Assembly: GCA_900543915.1 (NCBI GenBank)
Contig: UQTB01000006.1
Span: forward strand, 19,720 to 83,719
From: an uncultured Eubacteriales bacterium
GTDB taxonomy: Bacteria; Bacillota; Clostridia; Christensenellales; Borkfalkiaceae
DNA length: 64,000 nt
Reading direction: 5' to 3'
In this document: positions 32,115 through 40,603 of the stretch, in pieces
Layout: each line of letters begins with the position of its first letter
Position numbering within the stretch: the stretch's first letter is position 1
The notes under the pieces: model-generated
What the model saw: only the letters and a program-made list of their open reading frames with translations
The model's database searches: none
What the model was told of the DNA's origin: nothing
Made by a program: the position numbers and the translations under genes

Positions 32115-33926
32115 TCACGATTCAAACTGGCTGTTATAGAGCGAAGCGTAAAAGCCGTCGGCGGCAAGCAGATCGTCGTGCGAGCCCTGTTCGATGATAT
32201 TGCCGTCTTTCATCACCAGAATCAGGTCGGCGTTTTTGATGGTGGAAAGCCTGTGCGCGATGACGAAGCTCGTTCTGCCGGCAGTCAGGCGATCCATTGC
32301 GTCCTGAATCAGCTGCTCGGTGCGGGTATCGACGTTGGACGTCGCCTCGTCCAAAATCAGCATGGGGCTGTCCTGTACCATGGCGCGGGCGATGGTGAGA
32401 AGCTGGCGCTGCCCGCCGGACAGATTGGTATCGTCATCCAGAACCATGTCGTAGCCGCCCGCAAAGGTGCTGATGAAGTGGTCGGCGTTCGCGGCGCGGC
32501 AGGCCTCTTCGATCTCCCCGTCCGTGGCGTCCCGCTTGGCGTAAGCGACGTTCTCGCGGATGGTGCCGTTAAAGAGCCATGTATCCTGCAGCACCATGCC
32601 GAACAGCGACCGCACCGCCTCCCGCTTCACCGAAGAAACGGGGACGCCGTCGATGAGGATCTCCCCTCCGCTCACCTCGTAAAAGCGCATCAGCAGGTTG
32701 ACCATCGTGGTCTTGCCCGCCCCCGTGGGACCGACGATCGCCACCTTCTGCCCGGGCTCGATTACGGCGGAAAAGTTGTGGATAATCTCCCGATCGGGCG
32801 TGTAACCGAACCGCACGTTCCTGAATTCCACCCTTCCGGTGACGTTTTCGATCGCGTCCGGCTTGCCGGTTTCGTCTTCCTGTTCGGGTTCGTCGAGGAA
32901 CTCAAACACGCGTTCCGCCGCGGCCGCGGTGGACTGCAGCGTGTTCGCCACCTGCGCGATCTGATTGATGGGATTCTGGAACAGGCGCACATAGATGAAA
33001 AAGGAGGTGATGATACCGGGTTCCGCGATCCTGCCGTTGATAAACAGCAAAACGCCCACCACCGCGACCGCCACGTAGCCGAGGTTGGATACGAACGTCA
33101 TGAGCGGCATCATCAGACCGGACAAAAACTGCGATTTCCAGGCGCTGTTGAACAGATTCCGGTTGGTCCGGTCGAAATCCTCGCGCACTTTCTGCTCGGC
33201 GTTAAACGCCTTGACGACGTTCTGTCCGGCATACGTCTCCTCGATCTTTCCGTTGAGTTCGCCCAGGTAATTTTGCTGGCCGATAAAGTATTTCTGGGAC
33301 TTTCCGACGATGAGGAGCATCAGCAACATGCCGAGCGGCACGGTCAGAAGGGCGGTCAGCGCCATTTCCCACCGCGTGACGAACATCGCGATCAGCACGC
33401 CGCCCAGCATGATGACGGAGGAAATCAGCGTGCTCACGCTCTGGTTCAGCGTCTGTCCGATGGTGTCCACGTCGTTGGTCACGCGGGAGAGCACGTCTCC
33501 GTAGCTGCGCGAATCGAAATATCTGAGCGGCACGTCGTTGATCTTTTTAGCGATCAGCCCGCGCATCCGTTTGGAAGTCTTCTGATTGACGCCTGCCATC
33601 AGGAAGGACTGAACGTAATTCAAAAGAAAGGTCGCGCCGTAAAAGATCACGAGCGTGACGCCGATCCGGCCGACCTCGCCCATATCGATGGGAATGCCGA
33701 ACACCGCCACGAAGATCTCGTTCGTAATATCGTTGATATAGCCGGGCGCCAGCACGCTCAGCACAGTCGCCGCCGCCGAAAACAGCAGCGCCAGGATAAT
33801 CGCGGGATACTGCGGCTTTAAAAAGAGCACCAGCCGCTTGATGGAAGCCTTGAAATTCTTGGGCTTTTCAAATCCGCCCCGCCCCATGGGGCCGCCCGCG
33901 GGGCGCATGGGTCTTCTTTCGCTCAT
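32115..33926 (-). CDS. ABC exporter half-transporter, canonical ATP site
   Basis: 603 residues: basic N-terminal tail, six-helix type I exporter membrane domain (about 40-320), then ATPase with Walker A PTGAGKTTM, LSGGQRQLLTIARAM, Walker B MLILDEATSNVD (catalytic Glu present) and H-loop VIAHRLSTIK. It pairs with the next upstream gene, whose Walker B and H-loop are degenerate; together they should form a heterodimer of the TM287/288, LmrCD or BmrCD type. Translation is coupled by a 4-bp overlap. Drug or lipid export is inferred from the MarR context. Confidence 0.95.
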   Translation of the reverse strand: MSERRPMRPAGGPMGRGGFEKPKNFKASIKRLVLFLKPQYPAIILALLFSAAATVLSVLAPGYINDITNEIFVAVFGIPIDMGEVGRIGVTLVIFYGATFLLNYVQSFLMAGVNQKTSKRMRGLIAKKINDVPLRYFDSRSYGDVLSRVTNDVDTIGQTLNQSVSTLISSVIMLGGVLIAMFVTRWEMALTALLTVPLGMLLMLLIVGKSQKYFIGQQNYLGELNGKIEETYAGQNVVKAFNAEQKVREDFDRTNRNLFNSAWKSQFLSGLMMPLMTFVSNLGYVAVAVVGVLLFINGRIAEPGIITSFFIYVRLFQNPINQIAQVANTLQSTAAAAERVFEFLDEPEQEDETGKPDAIENVTGRVEFRNVRFGYTPDREIIHNFSAVIEPGQKVAIVGPTGAGKTTMVNLLMRFYEVSGGEILIDGVPVSSVKREAVRSLFGMVLQDTWLFNGTIRENVAYAKRDATDGEIEEACRAANADHFISTFAGGYDMVLDDDTNLSGGQRQLLTIARAMVQDSPMLILDEATSNVDTRTEQLIQDAMDRLTAGRTSFVIAHRLSTIKNADLILVMKDGNIIEQGSHDDLLAADGFYASLYNSQFES

Positions 33927-35653
33927 AAGCCGAGTTCCTCCTTGGAGAGCTGAGAAAGCGCGATCTCCCGATAGACCGGGCAGGTTTTCAGGAGCTCCTC
34001 GTGCGTTCCCTGTCCGACGGCGACGCCGCGGTCCAGCACGATGATGAGATCCGCGTCGCGGATGGTGCCGATGCGCTGCGCGACGATGAGGGACGTCGCG
34101 TTCTTCGTATACTCCTTGAGCCGGCTGCGCACTTCGCGGTCGGTCTTATAGTCCAGCGCGGAAAAGGAATCGTCGAAGATGAAGATTTCCGGGTCGATGG
34201 CGGCCGCCCGCGCAATGGAGAGACGCTGCTTCTGCCCGCCGGAGACGTTCTTTCCTCCCTGCGAGATGTGGGAATCATACCCCTCTTCCATCTGCTCGAC
34301 GAACTCGGAGGCCATGGCGACTTCTGCCGCGGAACGGATTTTCTGATCGTCCGTCACGCCGCCGTAACCGATGTTGGAGGCCACCGTGCCCGAAAAGAGC
34401 GTGCCCTTCTGCGGGACGTAGCCGATCCGCGCGCGCAGATCGGCCTGCCGGACCTCTCTGACGTTCACGCCGTCCACCAGCACTTCCCCTTCCGTCGCGT
34501 CGTAAAAGCGCGGGATCAGGTTGACGAGCGTGGATTTTCCCGAGCCCGTCGCCCCGATAAACGCCACGGTATCCCCCTGCTTTGCGCGGAAAGAGATATC
34601 TTTCAGCACGTAGCCGTCCGCATCCGGATAGCGGAAGGAGACGTTTTTCATCTCCACCGTCGCCCGTTCGGTAAAGGGCTTCGGCTCGGCGGGTTCCCCG
34701 ATCCTGTTCTCCGTCTCCAGCACCTCGTTGATGCGCTTTGCGGAAACGCTCGCGCGCGGAAGCATGATAAACAGCATGGTCAGCATCATAAACGCCATTA
34801 AAACCTGCATCGCCAGCATGGAAAAGGCGGTCATCGTCGCGAAGTCCAGCGAGCCCTCGTTGATGAGGGAAGCGCCCAGCCAGTAGATCGCCAGCGTGAT
34901 GCCGTTCATGACGAGCATCATAAACGGGCTCATCAGCCCCATCACGCGGTTGGTGAAGAGGTTGACGCGCGTGACTTCCTCGTTTACCTTGCCGAACTTC
35001 TCCTCCTGATACTGTTCCGCGTTGTAGGCGCGCACCACGCGGAGACCGGTCAGGTTTTCGCGGGTCACGCCGTTCAGCCGGTCGGTCAGCCGCTGAATGA
35101 GCTTGAACTTGGGCATGACGATGACGAATATCGTGATCAGAACCGCCACCAGCACGCACAGGGCGACGGCGGTCGCCGCCGTCAGCGTCGCGCTCGTAGC
35201 CTGGATCCGGAAGATCGCCCATATCGCCGTGATGGGCGCGGAGATCGCCATGCGGAGAATCATCACCACCGCCATCTGCACCTGCTGGATATCGTTGGTC
35301 GAACGCGTAATCAGGCTGGGCGTGGAAAAACGGTTGATCTCTTCAAAGGAAAAAGAGACGACTTTTCTGTACACGTCCCCCCTGAGAGAATACGAAAAAT
35401 GGGCGGATACGTAAGCGGCGATAAAGCCGATCGCCATAGAGCACGCCATGCTTCCCAGCGCGAGGAGCAGCATCGTGCCGCCGATGGAAAGAACGGAGCC
35501 GACCGTCGCGCCCTCGTTCGTGATTTCGCTGATGATATTCGCGGAGTAGGTGGGGAGTTCCAGGTCGAACCACACCTGCGCCACGGTAAGCCCCAGGATG
35601 AGCGCGGTCAAAATCCAATCCACGGGTCGGAACCGCTTTAACAGCTTAATCAT
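33923..35653 (-). CDS. ABC exporter half-transporter, degenerate ATP site
   Basis: 576 residues, type I exporter. Seen: six-helix domain (about 15-310), Walker A GATGSGKSTLVNL, signature NVSGGQKQRLSIARA, but Walker B FIFDDSFSALD has Asp where the catalytic Glu should be and the H-loop reads LIVAQRIGTIRD, Gln instead of His. These are the known marks of the non-hydrolysing half of heterodimeric exporters. 4-bp overlaps on both sides (MarR gene upstream at 35650, partner at 33923). Confidence 0.95.
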   Translation of the reverse strand: MIKLLKRFRPVDWILTALILGLTVAQVWFDLELPTYSANIISEITNEGATVGSVLSIGGTMLLLALGSMACSMAIGFIAAYVSAHFSYSLRGDVYRKVVSFSFEEINRFSTPSLITRSTNDIQQVQMAVVMILRMAISAPITAIWAIFRIQATSATLTAATAVALCVLVAVLITIFVIVMPKFKLIQRLTDRLNGVTRENLTGLRVVRAYNAEQYQEEKFGKVNEEVTRVNLFTNRVMGLMSPFMMLVMNGITLAIYWLGASLINEGSLDFATMTAFSMLAMQVLMAFMMLTMLFIMLPRASVSAKRINEVLETENRIGEPAEPKPFTERATVEMKNVSFRYPDADGYVLKDISFRAKQGDTVAFIGATGSGKSTLVNLIPRFYDATEGEVLVDGVNVREVRQADLRARIGYVPQKGTLFSGTVASNIGYGGVTDDQKIRSAAEVAMASEFVEQMEEGYDSHISQGGKNVSGGQKQRLSIARAAAIDPEIFIFDDSFSALDYKTDREVRSRLKEYTKNATSLIVAQRIGTIRDADLIIVLDRGVAVGQGTHEELLKTCPVYREIALSQLSKEELGL

Positions 35654-36099
35654 AAGACCTCCTTTTTGATTTTATCCATTTCCTCTCTCATCCCCTCTGC
35701 AAAACGGCTGTTCAGATCGAACAGCGCGGTTTTTTCCGCTTCGGTAAAGCGCGCCAGCACCCGCTGAAAAAAGCCGGTGACTGCGCGGTCAAACTCGTAA
35801 AAGCACTTTTCTCCCCGTTCGGTCAGGCGCACGGTCACGTTGCGGCGGTCGGCGGAATCCGCCTCGCGCACCACATACCCCTTTTCTTCGAGCGACCGCA
35901 CCGTGCGCGACACGGCCGGAAGAGATACGTCCATCCATTCCGCCAGCACCGAAATGCCGGCGCCGTTCTTCTCGCAGAAATGCACCGCCCCCAGCAGCTC
36001 GAATTCCCCCTGCGAGAAATCCCGCCGCAGTACCGCCACGCCCAGCAGGCGGTGCAGCTTGCGCATTTCAAAAAACAAGCCGGGCGCGGGCGCTTTCAT
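35650..36099 (-). CDS. MarR-family transcriptional regulator
   Basis: 149 residues; winged helix with GISVLAEWMDVSLPAVSRTVRSLEEKGYVVREADSADRRNVTV (parts seen at about 48-92), the standard MarR recognition helix and DxR wing. Usually a ligand-released repressor of its own operon and the adjacent exporter. It overlaps both neighbours by 4 bp and so sits inside the alarmone synthetase-exporter transcript; no separate promoter was seen. Confidence 0.92.
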   Translation of the reverse strand: MKAPAPGLFFEMRKLHRLLGVAVLRRDFSQGEFELLGAVHFCEKNGAGISVLAEWMDVSLPAVSRTVRSLEEKGYVVREADSADRRNVTVRLTERGEKCFYEFDRAVTGFFQRVLARFTEAEKTALFDLNSRFAEGMREEMDKIKKEVL

Positions 36100-36803
36100 T
36101 GCCGATCCCCCTCCCCCGTCAGTTTATGGCGGATACTCTGCATGCGCACGTCCAGACAGGTGATCTGATCGGCGCAGGCTTTCAGCTCCGCCGAGATCTC
36201 GGCGGCGTTCGCGATCTCTTTTTTGTATTTCAGCTGATGCTCTAAGCTCGCCCAGAAATCCATGGCGATGGTGCGGATCTGCACCTCCACCCGCTGCAAA
36301 TGCTTCTGGTCGGAGTAGTAGACGGGCACGGAAACGATGAGGTGAAGGCTCCGGTACCCGTTTTCTTTGGGCGAAGCGATGTAATCGCGCACGTCCAGCA
36401 CCTCGATGTCGTCCTGCATGCCGAGCATGCTCGCGACCTCGTAAATATCCTCGATAAACGCGCAGATCACGCGCACGCCCGCGACGTCGTTCAGGTTGTC
36501 GCGGATGGATTCGCACGTCAGGGGCAGCCCCTTGCGCATCAGCTTTTCGGCGATGCTCCTGGGCTTTTTCAGGCGGGACTTGATGCTCTGAATGGGCGTG
36601 CGCTCTTTCAGCACGCTGAATTCCTCGTTGAGGATCTCGAGACGCGTCTTCAGCGTGCTCATCGCGGAGCTGTAGCGGAACATCAGCTCTTTGAATGAAA
36701 CGACCTCTTCCAATATATTCGGAACGGCCTCTTCCTGCGCCTCCGGTATCCCCGCTTCCCTGACAAATTCGATCGCGTTGATGATGGTCTTTCCTTCTTC
36801 CAT
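36096..36803 (-). CDS. Small alarmone synthetase ((p)ppGpp synthetase, RelA/SpoT domain)
   Basis: 235 residues; RelA/SpoT synthetase domain only. Seen: KSRLKKPRSIAEKLMRKG near 75 (ATP-side basic loop), DVAGVRVICAFIEDIYEVA near 107 and EVQIRTIAMDFWASLEHQLKYK near 175, as in YjbM/YwaC. No hydrolase or TGS domains, so it should only make alarmone. Start ATG at 36803 after AAAAGGAAAAAGT; a longer TTG frame lacks support. First gene of a four-gene operon with MarR and an ABC exporter. Confidence 0.92.
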   Translation of the reverse strand: MEEGKTIINAIEFVREAGIPEAQEEAVPNILEEVVSFKELMFRYSSAMSTLKTRLEILNEEFSVLKERTPIQSIKSRLKKPRSIAEKLMRKGLPLTCESIRDNLNDVAGVRVICAFIEDIYEVASMLGMQDDIEVLDVRDYIASPKENGYRSLHLIVSVPVYYSDQKHLQRVEVQIRTIAMDFWASLEHQLKYKKEIANAAEISAELKACADQITCLDVRMQSIRHKLTGEGDRQ

Positions 36804-36849
36804 ACTTTTTCCTTTTAACAATTAACCAAGTGAATGCTTAACGTTGTTC

Positions 36850-36879
36850 AGTATATCATATCGAAATCCTGGTTGTCAA
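36850..36879 (-). promoter_or_regulatory. Promoter of the alarmone synthetase-exporter operon
   Basis: Minus strand TTGACA (36874-36879), 18 bp, TATACT (36850-36855). Confidence 0.8.
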
Positions 36880-36901
36880 ACGTTTCAAGGGGAAAAACGG
36901 C

Positions 36902-36938
36902 GAAAAAAAAGAGGAGATGTTTTCTCCTCTTTCGTTTT
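36902..36938. terminator. Terminator of aspS
   Basis: Stem GAGGAGA / TCTCCTC with flanking A- and T-runs on both strands, immediately after the aspS stop. Confidence 0.85.
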
Positions 36939-36944
36939 TTCCGG

Positions 36945-38282
36945 TCAGGGCGTGACGCGGTTGATATCCCGCGGGAACAGGCTGGCGCAGCGCACGTTCC
37001 TGAACCCCAGAAGGTTCATCGTGAGGCGCTCCAGCCCGAGCCCCAGTCCGCCGTGCGGGGGCACGCCGTATTTATGCAGCATCAGATAGCTCTCGAAATC
37101 GTCCGGATTCATGCCGCGCGCGCGCATCTTCGCGACCTGTTCGCCGTAATCGTGAATGCGCTGGCCGCCCGTCGTGACCTCCATTCCGCGGAACAGCAGG
37201 TCGAACGACAGCGTGTAAGCGGGATCGGCGGGATCGTCCATCGCGTAGAAGGGGCGTTTCGCCGAAGGATAGTGCGTCACGAAAATAAACTCGCTGCCGA
37301 ATTCCTTTTCGGCGTACTGGCACATCAGCTGCTCCTCTTCCGGCTCGAAGTCGTTGAAATCCGTGATATTTTTCCTGTACTTCTCGGTGATGATCTTCTT
37401 TGCGTCCATGAACTTGATGCACGGGATCTCGTCGATCACGGGGATCTTCGCGCCGAGCAGCGCAACTTCCTTCGCGTACTCCGTGCGCAAAAGCTCCATG
37501 ATGTATTTGAGCGCCCCCGTCTCCATGTTCATGATATCGGTGAAGCTGTCGATGAACCCCATCTCGAAATCCATGGAGATGTACTCGTTCAGGTGGCGGG
37601 ACGTATCGTGGTGCTCCGCCCGGAACACAGGTCCGATCTCGAACACGCGCTCGAAGACGGAGACCATCGTCTGCTTGTAAAACTGCGGGCTCTGCGCCAG
37701 AAATACCTGTTTGCCGAAATAGTCCAGCTTAAAGATATTGGCGCCGCCCTCCGCGCCCGCGAAGTTGATCTTGGGCGTGCGGATCTCCGTAAAATCGTTC
37801 TTCTGCAAAAATTCGCGGAATCCCCGCGCGATTCCCTCCTGGATCTTGAAAATCGCCCGCTCTCTGGGGTTTCTCAGCGTAATGGGGCGGTAATTCAAAT
37901 TGGTGTCCAAAGGCACGTTGTCGAGCTGCTTTTTGTTGATGACGATGGGCATCTGCTCCGCGGGAGAAGAGAGCACTTTCAGGTCGTGAATCTGAATCTC
38001 GAACCGGTCGTTCCCCGCGCGGTCCTTGCTGCCGACCACCTTGCCCGTCACGCGGACGGTGCAGCCCTCCACGATATCGTCTCTCCACCTGAAATCCGAA
38101 AACTCGGGCGAATACACGCACTGCACCTCGTCGCGCATGGTGCGCAGGATCACAAAGGAAAACCCCGTCATCTCGCGGATACGGTGAATGAACCCGTCGA
38201 CGGAAACGACGCCGTCCGCATGCTCCTTCAGCTGATCGACCGCGACGGTGGACGGCACGATGACCCCGTTGATTTTTTCCAT
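36945..38282 (-). CDS. aspS: Archaeal-type aspartyl-tRNA synthetase (likely non-discriminating)
   Basis: Class II synthetase, about 445 residues, without the GAD insertion domain of bacterial AspRS. Seen: N-terminal OB-fold anticodon domain (VSVDGFIHRIREMTGFSFVI), motif 1 region, the Asp-binding FLAQSPQFYKQT, motif 2 FRAEHHDTSRHLNEY and motif 3 GLGLGLERLTM. Size and sequence match the archaeal/AspRS2 group, which often charges both tRNA-Asp and tRNA-Asn for GatCAB amidation. ATG at 38282 is assumed; a GTG three codons upstream is also possible. Own promoter and a GCCGCGC hairpin in the leader. Confidence 0.93.
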   Translation of the reverse strand: MEKINGVIVPSTVAVDQLKEHADGVVSVDGFIHRIREMTGFSFVILRTMRDEVQCVYSPEFSDFRWRDDIVEGCTVRVTGKVVGSKDRAGNDRFEIQIHDLKVLSSPAEQMPIVINKKQLDNVPLDTNLNYRPITLRNPRERAIFKIQEGIARGFREFLQKNDFTEIRTPKINFAGAEGGANIFKLDYFGKQVFLAQSPQFYKQTMVSVFERVFEIGPVFRAEHHDTSRHLNEYISMDFEMGFIDSFTDIMNMETGALKYIMELLRTEYAKEVALLGAKIPVIDEIPCIKFMDAKKIITEKYRKNITDFNDFEPEEEQLMCQYAEKEFGSEFIFVTHYPSAKRPFYAMDDPADPAYTLSFDLLFRGMEVTTGGQRIHDYGEQVAKMRARGMNPDDFESYLMLHKYGVPPHGGLGLGLERLTMNLLGFRNVRCASLFPRDINRVTP

Positions 38283-38334
38283 AAAAAACACATCCCTTCG
38301 CCGCGCAACAGCGCGGCATTTTTCTTACGGATTT

Positions 38335-38363
38335 ATTTTACACTTTCTCGCCGCTTTTGGCAA
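38335..38363 (-). promoter_or_regulatory. Promoter of aspS
   Basis: Minus strand TTGCCA (38358-38363), 17 bp, TAAAAT (38335-38340). Confidence 0.75.
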
Positions 38364-38390
38364 GTATTTGAACCCCGCTTTCGGCAAAAG

Positions 38391-39404
38391 TCACTCCATA
38401 TCGGGGTCTTTCCAGCCGGATACTTTCCCCATCACGTACGTGCCGTCGCAGAATAGATCCACCCAGTAGCGCGTCTTCTCCTCCCCCATCAGCTCGCCGT
38501 TCTCGTTGCAGCCGTCCCCGCACATGACGAGGGGATAACCGTAAAGCCCTTCGATTGCGGGCGAAGCGCCGACCGCCAGCTTGCTGAAGACGATCATCCC
38601 GCGGTCCCCCGCCTTCCACGTATCCTTGGGAAAATTGACGAGAATCATCTGCGTGAAATCGCGCGGCTCGGAATAGAGATAGATCTGATCGGGCTCCGCG
38701 TCCAGTATGGGCGAGCCGGCGGAGACCTGTACGATCTCCATCGCGCTGTTCAGCCCCGCGATCGCGCCGGAGAGCTCGCTCTCGGTCACGAATCCCGCAA
38801 TGTCTTCCGCCGTCGCATAACCGCTCAGATCGTCCGCCGTGGCGTAACCTGTCAGCTCCTCTTTGGTCGCAAGCGCCGAAAGTTCGCTCTTTTGCGCGTA
38901 CTGCTCCAGCTGCGACTCCTTCACGTATTCCGAAAGGTCGGGCGCCGCCGCTCCTCCCAGCTTTTCCTCCACAAACGCTTCCATTTCGGCGCGCTTTACG
39001 TAGCCCGCCAGCTGTTTTTCCACCAATGCCATAAAATCCTCCCTCGTTTCGTATTCCGCCCCCGTCAGCGAAGGGAGCACGTCCAGCGTAAAGACCTCCG
39101 TCTGAAAGACGAAGTCCTCTCCCTCGAACACGACCTGCATTCTGAGCGGCCCCGCGACCGCGGTCTGCTTTTTGTCGATCTTCCAGTCAAACCGGACGGC
39201 CGTTTCGTCCGCGCTCTTTTGCAGGGGCACTTTTTCCGCGTACCAGTCCGACCGCAGGAATTTCATGAAAGCGGAAGCGGCGGAGAGATCCAGCGCCCCG
39301 TATGCGCGCGCGCATTCAAAGGTGATCGTATCTCCGCCGTCATCCCCGCGAAATACCCGGACCGGAGGCAGCTTTACCGTTTTTTCATTGATATTTGCCG
39401 TCAT
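38391..39404 (-). CDS. Orphan phage baseplate/tail-fibre-like protein
   Basis: 337 residues from ATG at 39404 (AAAGGAG in front). The N-terminal 120 residues (PPVRVFRGDDGGDTITFECA and following) look like the BppU-type baseplate N-domain. Then come short heptad-like repeats ending in YATADDLSGYATAEDIAGF, typical of trimeric fibre stalks, and a C-terminal beta-rich head (about 255-337). No other phage structural genes are nearby and it has a promoter-like TATACT upstream, so it is either a stranded phage gene or a domesticated fibre. No signal peptide. Confidence 0.65.
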   Translation of the reverse strand: MTANINEKTVKLPPVRVFRGDDGGDTITFECARAYGALDLSAASAFMKFLRSDWYAEKVPLQKSADETAVRFDWKIDKKQTAVAGPLRMQVVFEGEDFVFQTEVFTLDVLPSLTGAEYETREDFMALVEKQLAGYVKRAEMEAFVEEKLGGAAAPDLSEYVKESQLEQYAQKSELSALATKEELTGYATADDLSGYATAEDIAGFVTESELSGAIAGLNSAMEIVQVSAGSPILDAEPDQIYLYSEPRDFTQMILVNFPKDTWKAGDRGMIVFSKLAVGASPAIEGLYGYPLVMCGDGCNENGELMGEEKTRYWVDLFCDGTYVMGKVSGWKDPDME

Positions 39405-39599
39405 ATAAAACTCCTTTCCGGCGCCTGCCCGTGTCGGCGCCTTACCCTTACAGTATAACGCCTTTTTTCCCCGCCGCAAGGGGGATATGACAGCCGGAAG
39501 GAAAAAAACCGAATTTTTGTCCGACAGCCGCTGCGGATGCGCGCAAAAAAAACGCCGGTGCGGCCGGCGGATATGCGTAAACAGGCTGTCAGGCGGGTG

Positions 39600-39796
39600 A
39601 ATCAAAACCACCGGTAAAACCGGTGGTTTGCTCATACCCTGAAAAGGGAAAATACCAGCTGCCCCGTCAACGGGTATCGCTTTTACTACAGCGTCTTATT
39701 GCTCCACACACCTGTAAAACAGGTCCCTTATTCTATTATCGAACTGTATTATCTTAACTATGTTGAACCGGGGAATTTTTCATGCGAAAGCGCCGT
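39600..39796. repeat. Dispersed hairpin-ended repeat, copy 2
   Basis: Same element as 26461-26710, same orientation, about 85 percent identical by eye over the first 160 bp and again over the last 30 bp; it lacks the about 40-bp AT-rich block present in copy 1. Opens with the AACCACCGG hairpin and ends at TTTTTCATGCGAAAGCGC. No transposase. Confidence 0.75.
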
Positions 39797-39972
39797 ACAG
39801 ATTCTGCGGAGCGCCCCTCAACGCACCGCGTCGGCAGGACGGAAAATCTGCCGCTTTCCCCCGGCATCCCCCCTCTGCCGTTGCCGCAGGTCGGGCGGCG
39901 GCGACGGAAACCCTTCCGCTCCTGCGCGGCGCAGGGCGAGCGCCTGTTTTTGCGCTTCCTGCAAAAAAATAC

Positions 39973-40001
39973 TTGACCTATGCGAAAACGAATAGTATAA
40001 T
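39973..40001 (+). promoter_or_regulatory. Promoter with an HTH operator in its spacer
   Basis: TTGACC (39973-39978), TATAAT (39996-40001), 17-bp spacer. The spacer is almost entirely TATGCG-AAAA-CGAATA (39979-39994), one of four copies of the operator found around the HTH gene at 40.3 kb. Repressor bound here would block RNA polymerase directly. Confidence 0.8.
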
Positions 40002-40020
40002 AGAAAAAAAAGGTAAATTT

Positions 40021-40281
40021 ATGAAAAACAGCAACACCGACTATCCCTTGCGGGAAAAACTCCGCCCTGTCGAAGAAACGCTGAACCGCTTGTTCCGGGC
40101 CGCCAAGGCAGACAGCGGAGCGGAAAAGCGCCTGTTGTACAGCGCCTATCTGCAGGCGGCTACAGACCTCGGCTACATCGTCGTGCAGGCGGACGACGAG
40201 CGCATCTTTTTGTTCGACACGCTGTCCGTCTACTCCGGCGGCGGGGACGCGGTCGTGCACGAGGCGCTCCCGGCAGAGTGA
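40021..40281 (+). CDS. Small helical protein, paralogue A
   Basis: Not recognised. 86 residues from ATG at 40021 (AAAGGTAAATTT upstream): LREKLRPVEETLNRLFRAAK, then AEKRLLYSAYLQAATDLGYIVV and a short C-terminal part. It shares the pattern LNxLFR, AEkrLY, D-GY-V-Q with the 86-residue protein at 40604, so the two are paralogues. Expressed from a promoter whose spacer is an operator of the HTH gene lying between them. Confidence 0.7.
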   Translation: MKNSNTDYPLREKLRPVEETLNRLFRAAKADSGAEKRLLYSAYLQAATDLGYIVVQADDERIFLFDTLSVYSGGGDAVVHEALPAE

Positions 40282-40285
40282 GCGT

Positions 40286-40489
40286 TCAGTCTTCCATGCC
40301 CAGGAGATATTCCGGGCGGACGTCCAGCGTTTCGCAGATGAGTTTGAAATAGGAGATACCCGGCTCGTCTTCCCCGTTTACCCAGCGGCTCACGGTGGAC
40401 TGGCTCACGCCGATCATTCTGGAAAACGCCAGCTGCGACAATTCTTTTTCTTTCAGCAAATCTTCGAAACGCTCACTAAATTCTTTCAT
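40286..40489 (-). CDS. Xre-type HTH repressor, minimal
   Basis: 67 residues from ATG at 40489, essentially one helix-turn-helix domain: LLKEKELSQLAFSRMIGVSQSTVSRWVNGEDEPG, ending in PEYLLGMED. No ribosome site precedes the ATG; a TTGGCT-N18-TAGAAT promoter ends about 10 bases upstream, so the message may be leaderless. The promoter overlaps the operator at 40504-40519, which predicts autorepression. Stop codon lies 4 bp from the convergent paralogue A. Confidence 0.85.
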   Translation of the reverse strand: MKEFSERFEDLLKEKELSQLAFSRMIGVSQSTVSRWVNGEDEPGISYFKLICETLDVRPEYLLGMED

Positions 40490-40503
40490 AGATAACGATA
40501 TTC

Positions 40504-40580
40504 TATGCAAAAACGCATAAAATAGCCAAAACTATGCGCAAGCGGATAAATAATAATTAAAAAATATGCGGAAAAGCATT
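40504..40580. promoter_or_regulatory. Three operator sites between the HTH gene and paralogue B
   Basis: Sites TATGCA-AAAA-CGCATA (40504-40519), TATGCG-CAAG-CGGATA (40533-40548) and the weaker TATGCG-GAAA-AGCATT (40565-40580). With the site at 39979 they define TATGCG-N4-CGCATA. They cover the divergent control region of the HTH gene and paralogue B. Confidence 0.8.
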
Positions 40581-40603
40581 ATTTTCTCCGCTAACAGGAA
40601 ATT

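Noticed and set aside
31905..33821. Very long open frame antisense to the ABC exporter
   Set aside because: It mirrors the real exporter gene codon by codon (a product of GC-rich third positions), lacks a ribosome site and family features; the same holds for long antisense frames over aspS, pflB, uvrA, the 19.6 kb binding protein and the 22.2 kb secreted protein.
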